Below, one piece after another: positions 60,876 through 64,000 of a stretch of DNA of 64,000 nt (the first letter of the stretch is position 1; the number at the start of each line of letters is the position of its first letter). A model generated the notes under the pieces. That model worked only from the letters and a program-made list of their open reading frames with translations, searched no databases and was not told the origin of the DNA. A program made the translations under genes and the position numbers. This DNA comes from Oscillospiraceae bacterium (GTDB taxonomy: Bacteria > Bacillota > Clostridia > Oscillospirales > Oscillospiraceae), in assembly GCA_017397835.1 (NCBI GenBank), contig JAFQHV010000011.1, forward strand, positions 62,001 through 126,000, read 5' to 3'.

Positions 60876-62540
60876 ATGAAACAGCATCTGAAAAAGATCG
60901 TCTGCCTGGCTCTGGCCGTGCTGATGGTCGCCGGTCTTGCCGCCTGCGGCAAGGACGAAACCCCTGTCTCCACCGACCATACCGGCAAGGTCCTGACCAT
61001 CGGTCGCCAGCCCCGCCAGCAGGTGGATGACTATGAGAACAACGCTCTGACCCTGTGGTACGAGGAGCAGCTGGGTATCGACATCCAGTTTGTAGACTTC
61101 GCCTCCGGCGCCGCCGACTGGCGCGCCCAGGTCAACGCCATGATCGCCGCCGGCGAACGTCTGCCCGACATCATGTGGGGCTTCGGCTGGAGCGAGCAGG
61201 AGCGTTACGACTACGGCCGTGACGGCTACATCATCGACCTGACCGACCTGATGCTGGGCGACACCGCCGCCACCGTCGAGTGGCGCGAGCGTATGGAAGA
61301 GCTGTTCGGCGAGGGCCGCCTGGAGACCGTTATGCGCAACATCGCCTCTCCCGACGGTGCCATCTACGGCTTCCCCACTCAGGCCTACGGCGAAACCTAC
61401 AACACCAACACCCATACCTTTATCAACAAGGTGTGGCTGGACAATCTGGGTCTGGAAGTTCCCACCAACTGGGACGAGCTGGTTGAAGTGCTGCGCGCCT
61501 TCAAGACTCAGGACCCCAACCAGAACGGCAAGAACGACGAGATCCCTGCCATTGGCATGGTTCCCCCCACCAACACCGCCTCCGCCGGTGCCACCAACGA
61601 CATCACCGCCTGGATGCTGAACAACTTCGAGTTCCTCTGTGACACCCGTCAGTGGAACGCCGTGGACGGCCAGCTGTACTCCCCCTACACCACCGACGCT
61701 TACCGTGAGGGTCTGAAGGCCCTGAACCAGCTGGTGGCCGAGGGCCTGCTGTCCGCCTCCACCTGGACCATGACCTCCGGTACCGAGCTGGGCGCCATCT
61801 GGACTCCCGCCAGCGGCACTGCCATCGCCGGTGTCATCTCCGGTGCCATTGCCGCCCGCTCCACCATCGATGACGAGACTGCCTACGAGTACGTGGCTCT
61901 GCCCCCCTTCAACTACGCCCCCATGGTCACCTCTTTCAACGTGCCTCCCTGCAACATCTTCATTACCGAGGACTGCGAGGACGTGCAGCTGGCCTTTGAC
62001 TTCCTGCTGCTGGGTGCCACTGACGAGGCTTCCTACCGCGCCACCATCGGCGTGGAGGGCGAGAACTGGGTGTGGGCCGAGGACGACTCCCCCGCCGGCA
62101 AGGGCTATATGTGCACCAACTACCCCACCGCCCCCCACCACGCCACCTGGCACACCAACATCGGCACCATGTCCATGGACAGCATGAATACCGTGCACCA
62201 CACCGTCCGTGACCCCCAGAACGTGTGGTCCAACACGGTGGGTGACATCTTCCTCGATCACGAGCAGAAGTACACCGCCATCGCCAATGAGAACAACCCC
62301 GAGGAGATCGTGGATAAGATCATCTACACTCCCGAGGAGTCTGCCGAGCTGGACGTGCGTCCCGCCGAGATCCTGATCTACGTCAAGGAGGCCCGCGCCA
62401 AGTTCGCCGTGGGTCAGGCCGGATTCGATCCCAATAACGACGCCAACTGGGCCAACTACCTGCAGACTTTGGACAACATGGGCATGCAGGACTGGAAGGA
62501 GATCTCCCAGACCGCTTACTCCCGCATGATGGGCAAGTAA
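60876..62540 (+). CDS. Extracellular solute-binding lipoprotein, paralogue 3
   Basis: A 554-residue lipoprotein, third of the tandem set. Its signal peptide and first 40 residues match paralogue 1 (GKDETPVSTDHTGK), while much of the mature body (VDDYENNALTLWYEEQ, GMVPPTNTASAGA) matches paralogue 2, suggesting duplication with gene conversion. Conserved C-terminal block AKFAVGQAGFDPNNDANWANYLQTLDNMGMQDW. No transport partner nearby. Confidence 0.88.
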   Translation: MKQHLKKIVCLALAVLMVAGLAACGKDETPVSTDHTGKVLTIGRQPRQQVDDYENNALTLWYEEQLGIDIQFVDFASGAADWRAQVNAMIAAGERLPDIMWGFGWSEQERYDYGRDGYIIDLTDLMLGDTAATVEWRERMEELFGEGRLETVMRNIASPDGAIYGFPTQAYGETYNTNTHTFINKVWLDNLGLEVPTNWDELVEVLRAFKTQDPNQNGKNDEIPAIGMVPPTNTASAGATNDITAWMLNNFEFLCDTRQWNAVDGQLYSPYTTDAYREGLKALNQLVAEGLLSASTWTMTSGTELGAIWTPASGTAIAGVISGAIAARSTIDDETAYEYVALPPFNYAPMVTSFNVPPCNIFITEDCEDVQLAFDFLLLGATDEASYRATIGVEGENWVWAEDDSPAGKGYMCTNYPTAPHHATWHTNIGTMSMDSMNTVHHTVRDPQNVWSNTVGDIFLDHEQKYTAIANENNPEEIVDKIIYTPEESAELDVRPAEILIYVKEARAKFAVGQAGFDPNNDANWANYLQTLDNMGMQDWKEISQTAYSRMMGK

Positions 62541-62551
62541 TTCCCTTACGT

Positions 62552-62592
62552 ATAAAGCAGGAGCAGTCTTTCGACTGCTCCTGCTTTTTTGT
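62552..62592 (+). terminator. Terminator of solute-binding protein 3
   Basis: 15-bp stem AAAGCAGGAGCAGTC / GACTGCTCCTGCTTT with TTTC loop, a variant of the two earlier terminators with compensating stem changes. Confidence 0.9.
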
Positions 62593-62597
62593 TCCCA

Positions 62598-62636
62598 AGA
62601 AAGATCCCCCTGCCACAGGGCAGGGGGATCTTTCCT
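62598..62636 (-). terminator. Terminator of secA
   Basis: 15-bp stem AAAGATCCCCCTGCC / GGCAGGGGGATCTTT (62600-62614 / 62619-62633 with the ACAG loop region). Confidence 0.85.
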
Positions 62637-62639
62637 TTG

Positions 62640-64000
62640 TCAGTTTTCCTTATGATAGGCTTCGCAGGAGCACTTCTTCCACTTCAGGCCGCTGCCGCAG
62701 GGGCAGGGATCGTTGCGGCCGATTTTGAGCACCTTGCGGGTAGGCTGGCGCTGAACGCTTCCGTCGCCGCCGGCAGACTCCGACGTGACCTTGGCCACAC
62801 GCTCACGCTTGACCTGTTCATTCTGGCGCAGGCGCACCTGGAACAGGCGGCGCAGGGTCTCCTCCTGAATGGCGGCAATCATCTGCTCGAACATTTCAAA
62901 GCCTTCGCGCTTGTACTCCACCACAGGGTCGTTCTGTCCGTAGGCACGCAGACCGATGCCCTGCTTCAGCTCGTCCATGGCATCGATCTGGTCCATCCAG
63001 AACTCGTCCACCACGCGCAGCATGATCACCCGCTCCAGCTCACGCATCAAATGCTCGCCGAACTGCTCTTCCCGGGCGGCGTACACTTCGCGTGCCTTGT
63101 CGCTGACCAGTTCCACCAATTCATCCACGGTGCAGCCGGCCAGTTCCTCATCGGTCAATTCCAGCTCACCGGGCGCAACGAACATCGTACGGAAAGGCTC
63201 CAGCGCGGCACGGAAGCTGTCGGCATCCATGTGGGCCTGCTCGCCCATGTGGCCGCGGATGGCACCGTCCACCGTGTTGTGCAGCATATTGGCAATGCTC
63301 TCCTTCAGGTCCTGTCCGTCCAGCACCTGGGCGCGCTGCTCGTAAATGACCTTACGCTGGGTGTTCATTACATCATCGTATTCCAGCACGCTCTTACGGG
63401 TCTGGAAGTTGCGGGATTCCACCTGCCGCTGGGCATTCTCAATGGCACCGGACAGGATCTTGGCATCAATGGGGGTGTTCTCATCCACGCCCAGCCGCTC
63501 CATCATGCCCATGACCCGCTCGGACCCGAACAGGCGCATGATGTCGTCCTCCAGCGACAGGTAGAAGCGGGTCTGACCCGGGTCACCCTGACGGCCGGCA
63601 CGGCCGCGCAGCTGGTTGTCGATGCGGCGGGACTCGTGCCGCTCGGTACCCAAAATAAACAGGCCGCCCACCTCACGCACTCGGTCCGCCTCATCTTTGA
63701 TGGCAGCCTTGTACTTGGCCTCCGCCTCGGTGAACATCTTTCGCGCGTTGAGGATCTCCTCATTATCGGTGTCGGCAAAGCCGGTGGCCTCGGCGATCAG
63801 TTCGTCGGAAAGGCCCGCCTTCCGCAGATCGGCCTTGGCCAAAAACTCCGCGTTGCCGCCCAGCATGATGTCGGTACCGCGGCCGGCCATGTTGGTGGCC
63901 ACGGTGACGGCGCCGAACTTGCCCGCCTGCGCCACGATCTCGGCTTCCTTTTCGTGGTTTTTGGCGTTCAGGACGTTATGCTTGATGCCCCGGCGTCGGA
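62640..64000 (-). CDS. secA: Preprotein translocase ATPase SecA (5' part outside window)
   Basis: About 450 C-terminal residues are present; the frame is open to the right edge. Visible: HNVLNAKNHEKEAEIVAQAG and TNMAGRGTDI of nucleotide-binding domain 2, RGRAGRQGDPG, the helical scaffold and wing regions, and the zinc-binding SEC-C tail GRNDPCPCGSGLKWKKC. SecA drives protein export through SecYEG, including the lipoproteins encoded next door. Transcribed toward them and ended by a shared intergenic terminator pair. Confidence 0.96.
   Translation of the reverse strand, partial: RRRGIKHNVLNAKNHEKEAEIVAQAGKFGAVTVATNMAGRGTDIMLGGNAEFLAKADLRKAGLSDELIAEATGFADTDNEEILNARKMFTEAEAKYKAAIKDEADRVREVGGLFILGTERHESRRIDNQLRGRAGRQGDPGQTRFYLSLEDDIMRLFGSERVMGMMERLGVDENTPIDAKILSGAIENAQRQVESRNFQTRKSVLEYDDVMNTQRKVIYEQRAQVLDGQDLKESIANMLHNTVDGAIRGHMGEQAHMDADSFRAALEPFRTMFVAPGELELTDEELAGCTVDELVELVSDKAREVYAAREEQFGEHLMRELERVIMLRVVDEFWMDQIDAMDELKQGIGLRAYGQNDPVVEYKREGFEMFEQMIAAIQEETLRRLFQVRLRQNEQVKRERVAKVTSESAGGDGSVQRQPTRKVLKIGRNDPCPCGSGLKWKKCSCEAYHKEN

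Overview
The window is GC-rich, densely coded DNA from an anaerobic, spore-forming Firmicute, most likely a butyrate-producing member of the Oscillospiraceae. This assignment is an inference from several genes: a SpoIIID-type sporulation regulator; a butyryl-CoA:acetate CoA-transferase-like gene; desulfoferrodoxin, rubredoxin and reverse rubrerythrin (oxygen defence in strict anaerobes); and a classical Firmicute nusA-infB operon with AGGAGG-type ribosome binding sites. No 16S gene is present, so genus is not resolved.

Layout. 1-566: end of an ABC ATPase. 771-9214: the translation operon rimP-nusA-rnpM-ylxQ-infB, then rbfA-nrnA-truB-ribF, followed by an AI-2E-type transporter and gluQ (to 11278). 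11318-14519 (minus): a YgjV-like membrane protein, a dipeptidase, an amidohydrolase, and an ImmA peptidase plus XRE repressor. 14571-18060: a divergent, multi-operator promoter region drives a phage-derived cassette of small proteins, a sigma-like factor, two tail-like proteins, a holin and an endolysin. 18175-23256: tRNA-Ala and, 5 kb away, a tRNA 3'-end fragment bracket a redox island (TlpA, CcdA, DUF6132, TrxB, TrxA, desulfoferrodoxin, Crp/Fnr regulator). 23298-34759: scattered metabolic and transport genes, including D-amino-acid transaminase/LysR, an ASRT-like protein, an ABC-F ATPase, ahcY, and an unknown membrane protein bracketed by 15-bp direct repeats. 34860-41113 (minus): the glycolytic operon trmL-pgk-tpiA-gpmI-eno. 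41363-49311: folA, thyA, spoIIID, rubredoxin, an SDR, a PepSY lipoprotein, perR-rubrerythrin, ftsH and rlmB. 49336-56778: a degenerate P-type-ATPase-like protein, a CDP-alcohol phosphotransferase, the CoA-transferase, a DEAD-box helicase and nagA. 57080-62540: three tandem paralogous solute-binding lipoproteins, each with its own promoter and terminator. 62640-64000: 3' part of secA.

The most unusual signal is in the glycolytic operon. Three related structured repeats of about 102-108 bp, with a conserved hairpin loop on covarying stems, sit just after the stop codons of pgk, tpiA and eno. Each is followed by a second copy of that gene's own 3' coding end, including a stop codon. This looks like an undescribed element that targets gene 3' ends and restores or replaces the C-terminus. 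Other strong signals are the XRE operator array with one operator inside each of two divergent promoters, the phage-derived lysis cassette with its own sigma-like gene, and the tRNA-bounded redox island with Crp/Fnr-type palindromes.
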